NCBI RefSeq assembly: GCF_000003605.2
Contig: NW_003114469.1
Location: forward strand, 16,298-41,047
Direction: 5' to 3'
From: Saccoglossus kowalevskii
Lineage: Eukaryota; Hemichordata; Enteropneusta; Harrimaniidae
DNA length: 24,750 nucleotides
Positions 17,362 through 24,750 of this stretch are shown here, piece after piece. Both the position numbers and the translations under genes were made by a program. Position 1 is the stretch's first letter; each line of letters begins with the position of its first letter. The notes under the pieces are model-generated. The model worked only from the letters and a program-made list of their open reading frames with translations, was not told the DNA's origin and made no database searches.

Positions 17362-17502
17362 TTAGGGGTCATGAATACATATTCCCAAAAATGTGCGACC
17401 TTAAGGGTCATGAACAAATAATACCAGGATGTGCGACCTTTAGGGGTCATGAACAAATAATACCAGGATGTGCGACCTTTGGAGGTCATGAACAAATAAT
17501 AA
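17362..17502. repeat. 39-bp tandem repeat, about 3.6 units
   Basis: GGTCATGAACAAATAATACC then AGGATGTGCGACCTTTAGG recurs with GGTCATGA at 17367, 17406, 17445 and 17484, an exact 39-bp period. The first unit is diverged. Because 39 is a multiple of three, a minus-strand frame stays open through it, but I see no gene. Confidence 0.9.
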
Positions 17503-18477
17503 AATAATCAAACTGAGAGGTAACGATGGAACAGAAAATTCAAACTGCAGAATTTATTTGATTATTCATAGCACCCGAATAAATTATTTGGCCAAGCAAT
17601 CAAAACAATATGGTCTAAAAAATTCATTGAAAACGATCTTCTATTTAATTATCTGTGTTACTCCTTAAAAAACAGGAAGACAAAATTCATATACGAAAAA
17701 ACAAGACATACCTGAATTTCATTTTTTTCGTCCTTGACGACAAAATTGATAAAATTACTTAAATTTTACACATAAAAGACAAACATTCTGTTAGTTATTT
17801 CTCAAAAAAAAAAAAATACTTCTCTGGCAAGAGTTTTGATAAAACATATGTCACATTAAAGATAGTCACATGACTAATACTATCTAGACAAACTAAGCTA
17901 TACAATTCCTACATCTATCACACCCTCTAGTGGCCATAATGGACAATGTTGCGTATTTGTTTTTAACAGACTGATACATTTTTATTTACCACCAGCAAAC
18001 ATCTCAATTTGATTGAAATGCTTGAAATTGAAAAACTGTTTTTAGTCTTAGTTGTGCTCATGGGCACAAAATATTGAAAATAGCCAGTATGAACTGAAAT
18101 TTTCAGTGTCTGTAATCACAGTGGTTTCAGTTTTTGTGCAAAATTTCAGAGCCAAGGAACGTTGTGAAATTTTGTAGAAATTAAATATTTACTTGAAATT
18201 TTTCAGGCAGGAAGTCGCAATGATCTTCATAAAATGTTATCCTTGTGTACAACAACAAATTAAAGTTTAAAAATGTCCAGTGGCAAGAATGTAATACTGA
18301 TTTTTTTCCGATGTGAAGGTTGTGAATATTTGCAAAATTTAATATTCCAAAAACAAACAAAATTCATGCAATCCATTGCAAAGGAATTACCACACACATC
18401 ATTCATTTGCATATTGCCATGGCGCCTAACGCATATGCATGAAAACCAGGCATTCTGATTGAGAGAATTTGATTTAA

Positions 18478-18483
18478 TTTATT
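18478..18483 (-). terminator. Poly(A) signal candidate for the USP16/45 gene
   Basis: On the minus strand this is AATAAA, overlapped by an ATTAAA. It is the first canonical signal after the stop codon, implying a 3'UTR of about 420-440 nt. Further along the minus strand, around 18395, a GATGTGTGTGG tract could act as the GU-rich element. Confidence 0.4.
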
Positions 18484-18901
18484 CCATGCCATACCCGATA
18501 AAAAAAATTGATTATATATTATTGCTTTACCCAGTCAGTAAAAACAAAGAAAGACATTTTTGACTCCCTATATTTCCCAATATACATTTTTTTTCATCAC
18601 ATATACAGGAAAAATAAAACATTAACATGTTAGTCACAGTCTTGAAGAATGTTGAGCAGTACAATATTTACAGATTACATTTATCAACAACCTAGAAAAT
18701 AGCAGTATTAGTTTACATGCATAGGCATAGGCACCTTTTCATCACTAAAAATACCTTGCCAAAATGTTCTCTATGTCTATTTGCATGCAGGGTTGGAGTA
18801 AAATGTTTACAAACAAACATACAGACACCATAGCGGATTATATGTGAAGACGAAATGAGGTTAAAGGTTATAGGTTAAGGGTTGATAATTTTACTGAATT
18901 A

Positions 18902-19360
18902 TCAAAGCATTCGTTCATAGAACAACACATACGCTTGACTATTGAGAACTTTTGCTTCGGTGACCTCGCTAACATGTGTATCGCTTATATAAAACCATTT
19001 CCCTTCAGCTGGGCAACTCGGGGGTTCAAAATCCACAAACATGTTGTGGGTGCTGTCTACTTTTTCGTCGTCCTTGCTATTGGTATCATGGTTGCCTTCT
19101 TGAACTGGCTTCTCAGTTGCCATAGCAACATCTTGGCCATTAGTATCTGATTTTGATTCGTTGTTGTGCTGGTCTTTGTTTTTGTTCAGTGATTTATTTG
19201 CCCTTTTACCGTTTTGTATGAGTTGTACGAAAGCAATTAATCGCTGAGAGGGTTGTCTTACTTTGACATAGGCAGTGTAGTGTCCGCCTTGTAGTCGACC
19301 ACTGTGCTCTACAAGACCATAGAGGGAATACAGGATTTGGTTTTTACTGTCTGCTACATC
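18902..19360 (-). CDS. USP16: USP16/45 last exon: catalytic His box, Asp box and stop
   Basis: On the minus strand the acceptor is ATTTCCCATCCAG|GAT. It starts in phase 0 and has 152 codons plus stop. It reads [20 protein letters not shown], then [15 protein letters not shown] with the catalytic His, an insert of about 84 residues rich in Asn, Lys, Asp and Gln, then [11 protein letters not shown], and [15 protein letters not shown] at the C-terminus. The ending YERML matches the YERIL end of vertebrate USP16. The insert between the His and Asp boxes is much longer than the roughly 24 residues I recall in human USP16. Confidence 0.96.
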   Translation of the reverse strand, partial: DVADSKNQILYSLYGLVEHSGRLQGGHYTAYVKVRQPSQRLIAFVQLIQNGKRANKSLNKNKDQHNNESKSDTNGQDVAMATEKPVQEGNHDTNSKDDEKVDSTHNMFVDFEPPSCPAEGKWFYISDTHVSEVTEAKVLNSQAYVLFYERML

Positions 19361-22300
19361 CTGGATGGGAAATAATAAAATAAATGAGCTCAGAAAATAT
19401 GCTTGTAAGTTGCTGGAATAGGATGCTGCTGGTGATAAAAATGAACAGTTGAACGTTAGCATAAATTACATTACTGTGAATTTGGAGCGACACAATTGTT
19501 GTGCTGCATATGTTAAAATATAGTGTAAACATTGTATTTTACAAGTTGCATCAGCCCTGGACAGCGATATCAGTGTGGTCATATAATATTTACATTTGGC
19601 TGCTCATGCATGGATTCAAATTTAGCAAAATGAGTAGAACACAAACAACAGAAACAAGCTAACGTCCCATAGGATCGTAAAGAACATTACGCAGGGCACT
19701 TAAAGATACCACCGAAGCAAGTGTTCTTGCTCATGTGTGTTTACGGTTTCATTTGTTTTAGTATCAACATCTGCAGAATGGTTTCAGCCTTACAATAACA
19801 ATGCATGTGTTCACCACCTCAATAGTGCATTGTGTCTTATACGTACCTTGCAGTTCTCACTACAGAACGGCGCTATGTCTAATGTCAATGGGAAATCAAC
19901 ATGTCTATTCACTTTACGTAGACTATAACCAGCCTATGGAGAAATTGAAAGAAAGCAACAACATGAATGAATGGATGGATGTTATATTATAGACAGGATA
20001 TTATTTTCTTTGTTAATCCAACGCACTAGGCAATATTATTCTGCATAATATTATCTAGTAGAAGCAAACCTAAAAAGCATGTTTTTAAGCTTTCAAACTT
20101 CATCCGTAAATGAACATGACAACTGACTTTTTTTAATATATTTCCTATAAAAAGTCCAGCGTTAGCATGTCACATTTTCAGGCTCAATTAGGGCTGGATT
20201 GCATTTACCCCATTCATTGCACTATTCAGTGCAACAAGAATGCAGTGATGTTTCACAAAGGACAGGAAAAGTACATGAGACTGACAACTTTATGTCCCCA
20301 TCACACAGAACAGCATTCTCCAAAACCCAATTTTACATGTTCCTGGCAGTCCAGCTTGAGGCAGTTGGCTTGAGATTGAACCTGCAGTCCTGCTGATTTG
20401 AAGTAGACACGCTAACACACCCAGCCTATGATTACGTGAATACCAGGGCATGTTATCTACACTATCACTCAGGGTAATCAAAGCCCAGGGTTATCAAAAT
20501 TGAAGAGATTTTAATATAGCATATATCCCCCAATAATGATCACTCACATTACCGTGTTCAGGAGAATTATATACTGTAAATGCATAAATTATTTACTGGG
20601 TTTTAATTTCGCTATTTTCGCTGATAAGTAAAATCTGCTAAATTAATCTACATGGACATGTAGAATAACAATAAAAATTTGTGAAATTAAAAAACAGTGA
20701 ATTTTGCTCAAAACATCAAAATAGTGAAATTAAATGATTTTACAGTACTGCGACAATGTTACTCAAACCAATTTTTGATGAGGTTTATAGTTATTTCTCA
20801 CCTGCTGAAATCGTTTTAAATGATTATACAGTACTGCGACAATGTTACTCAAACCAATTTTTGATGAGGTTTATAGTTATTTCTCACCTGCTGAAATTGT
20901 TTTAAATGATTTTACAGTACTGCGACAATGTTACTCAAACCAATTTTTGATGAGGTTTATAGTTATTTCTCACCTGCTGAAATCGTTTTAAATGCAACGT
21001 CAATATAGGGGGTGGACGATGGATTAACAACTGTTTGTTGGCATTGGTGTACACAAACTTGTCTTTTTTGACATCTGCAAATAAAAAAGAAACAGTCTGT
21101 AACACACAACTGAACTTGACAGAGATATAAATGACCAGTTCAAACTAGTTTGTTACATTCCTTCAGGGTGTTAGCCAGCCACTAGTCCACCCACTAAACA
21201 GACTGGCAACTTTGATTTTGGACAGGTAACTTTTTCCCATTTTTCTGTTTTTTCCTATTGTTTTTTGATAATTTCACCAAAATATATCCAAAACCATCTA
21301 CATTTTCATGAAGTTGAATTGTTTTGGACTGGCAGTTGCAAATTCCTGGCTAATAGCCTGACTCCTTATCAATTCCGTTGCAATTGCCAATTTGCCATAG
21401 AAGTTGTATTTCCATTTGATATTCCAATAAAAATAGTTGGCTGATATTGAAGTATGTGATCATCTATGTGGCACACAATTTTTATCCTTTTTCACCTATT
21501 TTTTAAGCTCTACTTGCTCAAGGTATGATCACAGTATATATTTGAAATATCTTTCCAGTCAACTTTTGGAGCAACTACACATCAGTGCACCAACAACTTG
21601 AGAGCAATAGGTTAGCTGTTTTCAAGAAGTCAAAAATAGCATTTTATACTAAAAATGACCAAAATATTGAAAATTTATCAGAAAATTGATGTTATTGCCA
21701 GAAAATGAAAAATTTTTAAAGCGAACAATCCAAAGTACAATGTATTAAGTATCAAACCCAGAAGCAGAAAATGTGAAGTTGACACTGATGGCCCATGATA
21801 AAGTTAACAGAAATAGTGATTTCAAAATCAATGCAAAGAATACATTAATCAGGAAAAATCCACCCAATTTGGTTAAAAAACCCTTACAAAAGGCTTTTCT
21901 AACTAAATTAACAAGCCATGCATGGCACAGTCCCAGTTAGTTATCAAATTTAAGATATATAGTTTTGTTTATAGTAATTTTTATAGCTGGAATATAACCA
22001 TGTCAGGAATATAATTTTTAACATTAAAATGATTGACATTTGTATCCGATTGTCAAACAAGTACTTGTCCATATTGAGAGATATTGCTCTGGAACAGCAT
22101 TCAAAATCAGCCATTTTGAATACATGTATATATATATAACATGATGTATAACGAATATATAAAATTTGAATATAATCAGTCAAAGCATTTATGAGATATG
22201 GCTCTAGAACCCCAATCATTAAAGCAAAATTGCCGTCAGTCAGCCATTTTGAATCCAATCTGAAAAATAAAATGATGTGCATCAGGAACCGGTCTAATGT

Positions 22301-24349
22301 ATGTACCAAGTTTGAACGAAATCCATCCATAAATACCAGAAATGCTTGATATATGATGACTTTTTAGCACAAAAAGGACCACCATTCGGGCATTTTGAAT
22401 AGGATCGTCAAACCAATATATTTGTTTATCTATGACATGATGTATAATGAATATTTAAAATTTGAATATAATCAGTCAAAACAAGTTGAAGATATGGGTC
22501 TAGAAGCCCATTCATTAAAACAAAATGGCCGCCAGACAGCCATTTTGAATCCGATCTAAAAAATAAATGATGTGCATCAACCTGTAATGTCTAATATATG
22601 TACCAAGTTTGAACAAAATCCATCCAGAAATGCTTGATATTTGATGATTTTTTAGCACAAAAATGGCCACCATTTGGCCATTTTGAATAGGATCGTCAAA
22701 CCAATATATCTGTCTATCTATGACATTATGTATAATGAATATTTCAAATTTGAATATAATCAGTGAAAGCAAGTCAGAGATATGACACAAGAACAACATT
22801 CATTAAAACAAAATGGCCGCCAGTCGGCCATTTTGAATCTTATCTGAAAAACAAAATTATTTGCATCAAGGTACCATAACGTCGAATGTATATACCAAGT
22901 TTGAACAAAATCCATCTGTAAACAGCCGAGAAATGCTTGATTTTTAGGATTTTTTAGCACAAAAATGGACGCCCTTCGGCCATCTTGAATCAAATCGTGC
23001 AACAAAATGAAGTGCATCAAGGTCCTATAATGTCTAATGTATATACCAAGTTTAAACAAAATCCATCTGTAAATAGCCGAGAAATGCTTGATTTCGATGA
23101 TTTTTAGCACAAAAATGGCCACCATTCAGCCATCTTGAATCAGATCGTGAAACAAATTGATGTGCATATGTATAATATCATGTATGATGTATGTGTGAAG
23201 TTTGATCGTGATTGGTCCAGGCATTTCTAAGATACAGGTCCGGACGCACGCACAGACGCACGCACACACGGAGGTCAAAACATAAGTCCCCGTTTTCGGA
23301 CTGCGTCCGAACGGGGACTAATAATGAGTGCCCACAATTTTAAAATTACACTACCTTAGACAGAAGCTGGAAGACCAAAAATGCCTCCGCTGCAAACACA
23401 ATCAAATCTTTATTTTTCTGTCCTCATTTTCACATTTTTTTTCGTCTTTTTTTTGCTTGCTCAAACTTTATAGTACTTTTTTTAAGACCCAAAATGAGGA
23501 TAAGATTTCAATAAAAAATCAGCATTACAAACCTGCATATTTTTTCTTGGTACAACTTTCACATCCAAATTTATTATTTCCAGTCAGCAACTCATGTGTG
23601 GTGAACTGACCAAGACACGACTGCACAGAACATTCTCTTGAACTGCTTTGATATCTATTGGCCAGCGGCACTACTGCTTTCTTCACAACCTCATCATCTG
23701 ACTCGATGTCCTGCCCACCAACGGCTCCAAGATCTTCTAAAACAATTTCCGGCTTTGTATCCTTATGCGAGACAACACAGTCGCCATTCCCTATTTCAAC
23801 AGCATCACCGTTTGGAAGAGGTGCTTCCTTTGCAGTAATTTTGACATCTTCCATGTTTTTAACCACATCATTAATTGAATCATTTGCGTGCTGTGATGCA
23901 GTACATTCACTCGCACACTGCGACGCAGCATCACTATTCTGTTTATCTGCATCACAGCAATACTCCTCAGTAACTTTTGCGTCATCCTCATCATCAACAA
24001 CCCCATTAACGAGGATAGCATCTGGCGTGCACTGCATCTGGTCAATCTCAGTATCCTTAGTCCTTGATACAACCTCATCTTTCTGAGCTAAATCACAGTC
24101 TCCAGCGCTAGGCTCATCAGTTCCTTTCTGGAGACTATCATCATTTTGTCCAAGACTTGTGACTCTGTTTATACTGCTAACACTACTATCTCTACTAGCC
24201 AAATCAGGACGCATGGGATGCTCCCTTCTGTCAATCGAGGTTTCACTGTCAGCGTCGTTTGGATCTTTTAAAAGATTGTCATTCTCAGACTGCGAGTCTT
24301 TTTTGTCTACCTCATCTAGTACCAAAATTTTACTCTTTTTTTTATTTAG
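18902..24349 (-). CDS. USP16: USP16/USP45-type ubiquitin carboxyl-terminal hydrolase, C-terminal 487 residues in four exons
   Basis: On the minus strand the exons 24349-23533, 21074-20974, 19933-19847 and 19360-18902 join in phase into 487 residues ending at TAG. The product is the C-terminal part of a USP-family cysteine protease. The second zinc-binding CxxC of the fingers is CESC (residues 263-266), followed by [11 protein letters not shown] and [10 protein letters not shown], then [20 protein letters not shown], the catalytic His box [12 protein letters not shown] (His362), and the WFYISDTHV Asp box (Asp462). These match vertebrate USP16 motif for motif; USP45 is its close paralogue, and an invertebrate would be expected to have one USP16/45 gene. 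Vertebrate USP16 removes ubiquitin from histone H2A and other substrates. The zf-UBP domain, first CxxC and catalytic Cys must lie beyond the right edge. Both active-site residues visible here are intact. Confidence 0.95.
19361..19846 (-). other. USP16/45 intron (0.5 kb)
   Basis: A GT-AG intron between the RKVN and His-box exons. No repeat or coding signal seen. Confidence 0.75.
19847..19933 (-). CDS. USP16: USP16/45 exon: [10 protein letters not shown] block
   Basis: On the minus strand the acceptor is TTTCTCCATAG|GCT and the donor TGCAAG|GTACGT. It is 87 nt, phase 0 at both ends. It encodes [20 protein letters not shown] and APFCSENCK, matching vertebrate AGFNLRKVNKHIKFP and APFC. Translation of the other strand over this exon gives only shadow frames. 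Confidence 0.95.
20200..20430 (-). mobile_element. Probable tRNA-derived SINE
   Basis: On the minus strand GTGTGTTAGCGTGTCTACTT (A-box-like, about 20420-20401) is followed about 35 nt later by GGTTCAATCTC (B-box-like, 20382-20372). Between them an anticodon-arm-like CTTCAAATCAGCAGG can be seen. This is the layout of a pol III promoter in a tRNA-derived SINE head. The 3' limit of the body is a guess, and I see no intact cloverleaf, so it is not a tRNA gene. Confidence 0.4.
20572..20747. mobile_element. TACTGTA-ended MITE in USP16/45 intron
   Basis: It starts TACTGTAAATGCATAAATTA, has the family block TTACTGGGTTTTAATTTCGC, and ends AAATGATTTTACAGTA. About 176 bp, a diverged relative of the copies at 2910 and 4893. 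Its last 13 bp form the first part of the 86-bp repeat unit that follows. Confidence 0.65.
20735..20992. repeat. Exact-period 86-bp triplication containing a USP16/45 splice donor
   Basis: Three head-to-tail copies, 20735-20820, 20821-20906 and 20907-20992, differ at only two or three positions. Each starts with TGATTTTACAGTA (the MITE tip), runs through 54 bp of intron, and ends with CTCACCTGCTGAAATCGTTT then TAAA. On the minus strand that end is the last 19 nt of the KRFQQ exon plus its GTGAG donor. Only the copy at 20907-20992 is joined to the full exon. The other two leave donor copies with GT at 20887-20886 and 20801-20800. Confidence 0.95.
20974..21074 (-). CDS. USP16: USP16/45 exon: KRFQQ box
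   Basis: On the minus strand the acceptor is TTATTTGCAG|AT and the donor CAGCAG|GTGAGA. Two bases complete Asp and 33 codons end in phase 0. It encodes [16 protein letters not shown] and [17 protein letters not shown]. The P..L.LHLKRF string is the signature block of USP catalytic domains. The last 19 nt of this exon are part of an 86-bp unit repeated three times into the following intron. Confidence 0.95.
22080..23160. repeat. Array of two alternating 130-150 bp units in USP16/45 intron
   Basis: GCCATTTTGAAT-like starts lie at about 22110, 22243, 22390, 22539, 22677, 22827, 22979 and 23129. Type A units (from 22110, 22390, 22677) contain GATGTATAATGAATATTT and ATATAATCAGTCA. Type B units (from 22243, 22539, 22827, 22979, 23129) contain GATGTGCATCA, ACCAAGTTTGAACAAAATCC and GAAATGCTTGAT. 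Most junctions carry a small palindrome of the form AAAATGGCC-n-GGCCATTTT. Open minus-strand frames here are repeat products. Confidence 0.85.
23160..23320. repeat. Terminal segment of the array: CGCACGCA tract and 35-nt hairpin
   Basis: The last type B unit runs into GTTTGATCGTGATTGGTCCA, a short microsatellite-like GGACGCACGCACAGACGCAC and then the hairpin 23285-23319. The arms are AGTCCCCGTT and AACGGGGACT, then CGGAC and GTCCG, with a TT bulge and a TGC loop. This looks like the end of a repetitive element, perhaps a Helitron/Helentron-like one, to which the array belongs. Confidence 0.6.
23533..24349 (-). CDS. USP16: USP16/45 large exon: acidic insert and second zinc CxxC
   Basis: On the minus strand the acceptor is TTATTTGCAG|CTA and the donor TATGCAG|GTTTGT. 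It has 272 codons, phase 0 at the start, and leaves one base (G) that completes Asp with the next exon. About 235 residues are a disordered, Asp/Glu/Ser/Asn-rich insert (for example [20 protein letters not shown]). The exon then returns to the fold at [30 protein letters not shown]. Vertebrate USP16 has an acidic insert of similar size at the same place, between the two CxxC pairs of the fingers. Confidence 0.93.
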
Positions 24350-24399
24350 CTGCAAATAAAGCACATGATGTCAGTAAATTTAAGATGAGGGGAAACACA

Positions 24400-24750
24400 G
24401 GTATGAAGTCGGCAGACAGAGGTAGAAGGCAGTCCAGGAAGGGAGATGCAGTCCAGGCACAGAGGTGCATTTCAGACAGGGAGGTATATTCCAGACAGGG
24501 TGCAAGACACACACTAACAGGTAGTTAGGAGGTGTCTATTTGGAGAGGGGTCCCAAGTAGGCTGACAAGGAGTGGGACGAACAAGGCAGGCCATGGAGTA
24601 ACAGGGAGAGGTACAAGGTTAGGGGATGGAGAGGAAAGAAGGAAGACGGTCCAGGTACGCTGTTAGGCAGCAATGGCAGATGGTAGTCTATAGGTATGGG
24701 ATAACTGGGAGAAGTACAGGACAATGGGAACCACCCAGGCATGGGATACA
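24400..24750. repeat. Decayed purine-rich minisatellite
   Basis: Degenerate units of about 20 bp, such as GCAGTCCAGGCACAGAGGT, GCATTTCAGACAGGGAGGT and ATTCCAGACAGGGTGCA, then looser AGG-rich sequence to the window edge. On the minus (sense) strand of the USP gene it is pyrimidine-rich, just before the acceptor at 24350. Frames open here are low-complexity. Confidence 0.6.

Larger units (their letters stand above)
13881..18470. other. Convergent intergenic spacer
   Basis: It lies between the CCDC81 3' end and the USP16/45 3' end. It contains the TTAA MITEs at 14081, 15778 and 16571, the fold-back element at 15441, the AGCTA element at 16351, a run of 12 C at 16958-16969 and the 39-bp repeat at 17362. 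Elsewhere (14236-15440, 16692-17361, 17503-18470) I see AT-rich sequence without recognisable genes. The longest open frame, on the minus strand at 15979-16380, lacks recognisable domains. Confidence 0.65.
19934..20973 (-). other. USP16/45 intron with SINE, MITE and triplicated donor
   Basis: It contains the probable SINE at 20200-20430, the MITE at 20572 and the two intronic copies of the 86-bp unit. About half of it is repeat-derived. Confidence 0.75.
21075..23532 (-). other. USP16/45 intron with tandem array
   Basis: 21075-22080 is AT-rich without recognisable features. 22080-23320 is the alternating-unit array with its terminal hairpin. The last 200 bp are T-rich. Confidence 0.75.

Noticed and set aside
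20372-20430. Functional tRNA gene on the minus strand
   Set aside because: The A and B boxes are degenerate and no complete acceptor and T stems can be paired, so a SINE relic is more likely.
21950-23125. Three minus-strand frames of 94-126 codons
   Set aside because: They are translations of the 130-150 bp repeat units (recurring [16 protein letters not shown] type strings), not a gene.
23658-24086. 142-codon plus-strand frame rich in Ser and Thr
   Set aside because: It is the antisense shadow of the acidic USP16/45 exon.

Overview
This is animal nuclear DNA: AT-rich, intron-rich, standard code, canonical GT-AG introns of 0.2-3 kb, and many short non-autonomous DNA transposons and tandem repeats. 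Gene content and repeat style suggest a marine invertebrate. I cannot tell from the sequence whether it is a deuterostome or a lophotrochozoan.

Two conserved genes lie tail to tail. On the plus strand, positions 439-12222 hold the last nine coding exons of a CCDC81 orthologue. This is a centrosome/centriolar-satellite protein with tandem HU-like domains; its first HU-like domain must lie upstream of the window. Exons 439-695, 3277-3356, 6427-6614, 7555-8039, 8317-8424, 9014-9183, 9677-9755, 11132-11358 and 11958-12222 join in frame into 618 residues. Their order and motifs match vertebrate CCDC81 through to the C-terminal GSRL-type end. A phase-0 optional exon (9945-10109) and a possible 3-nt microexon or juxtaposed splice site (3743-3745) are further candidates. 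Two poly(A) signals (13307 and 13855) follow a 3'UTR of 1.1-1.65 kb.

On the minus strand, four exons (24349-23533, 21074-20974, 19933-19847, 19360-18902) encode the C-terminal 487 residues of a USP16/USP45-type ubiquitin-specific protease. They include the second zinc CxxC of the fingers, the LHLKRFQ box, the catalytic His box (GGHYTAY) and the SDTHV Asp box. The zf-UBP domain and catalytic Cys lie beyond the right edge.

The roughly 4.6-kb spacer between the genes (13880-18470) holds no supported gene. It does hold several small inverted-repeat transposons, among them TTAA-flanked piggyBac-like MITEs and TA-flanked TACTGTA-ended MITEs. The introns carry more copies, a 31-bp minisatellite abutting a CCDC81 splice acceptor, a probable tRNA-derived SINE, and a 1.2-kb array of two alternating 130-150 bp units ending in a strong hairpin.

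The most unusual structure is an exact-period 86-bp triplication in the USP16 gene. Each unit fuses the tip of a MITE to the end of an exon and its splice donor, so three identical donors stand in a row. The two genes have no obvious shared pathway, although vertebrate studies link both to centrosome/cell-cycle or chromatin biology. The arrangement looks like ordinary convergent neighbours, not a functional cluster. I see no clear evidence of an entirely new gene system.
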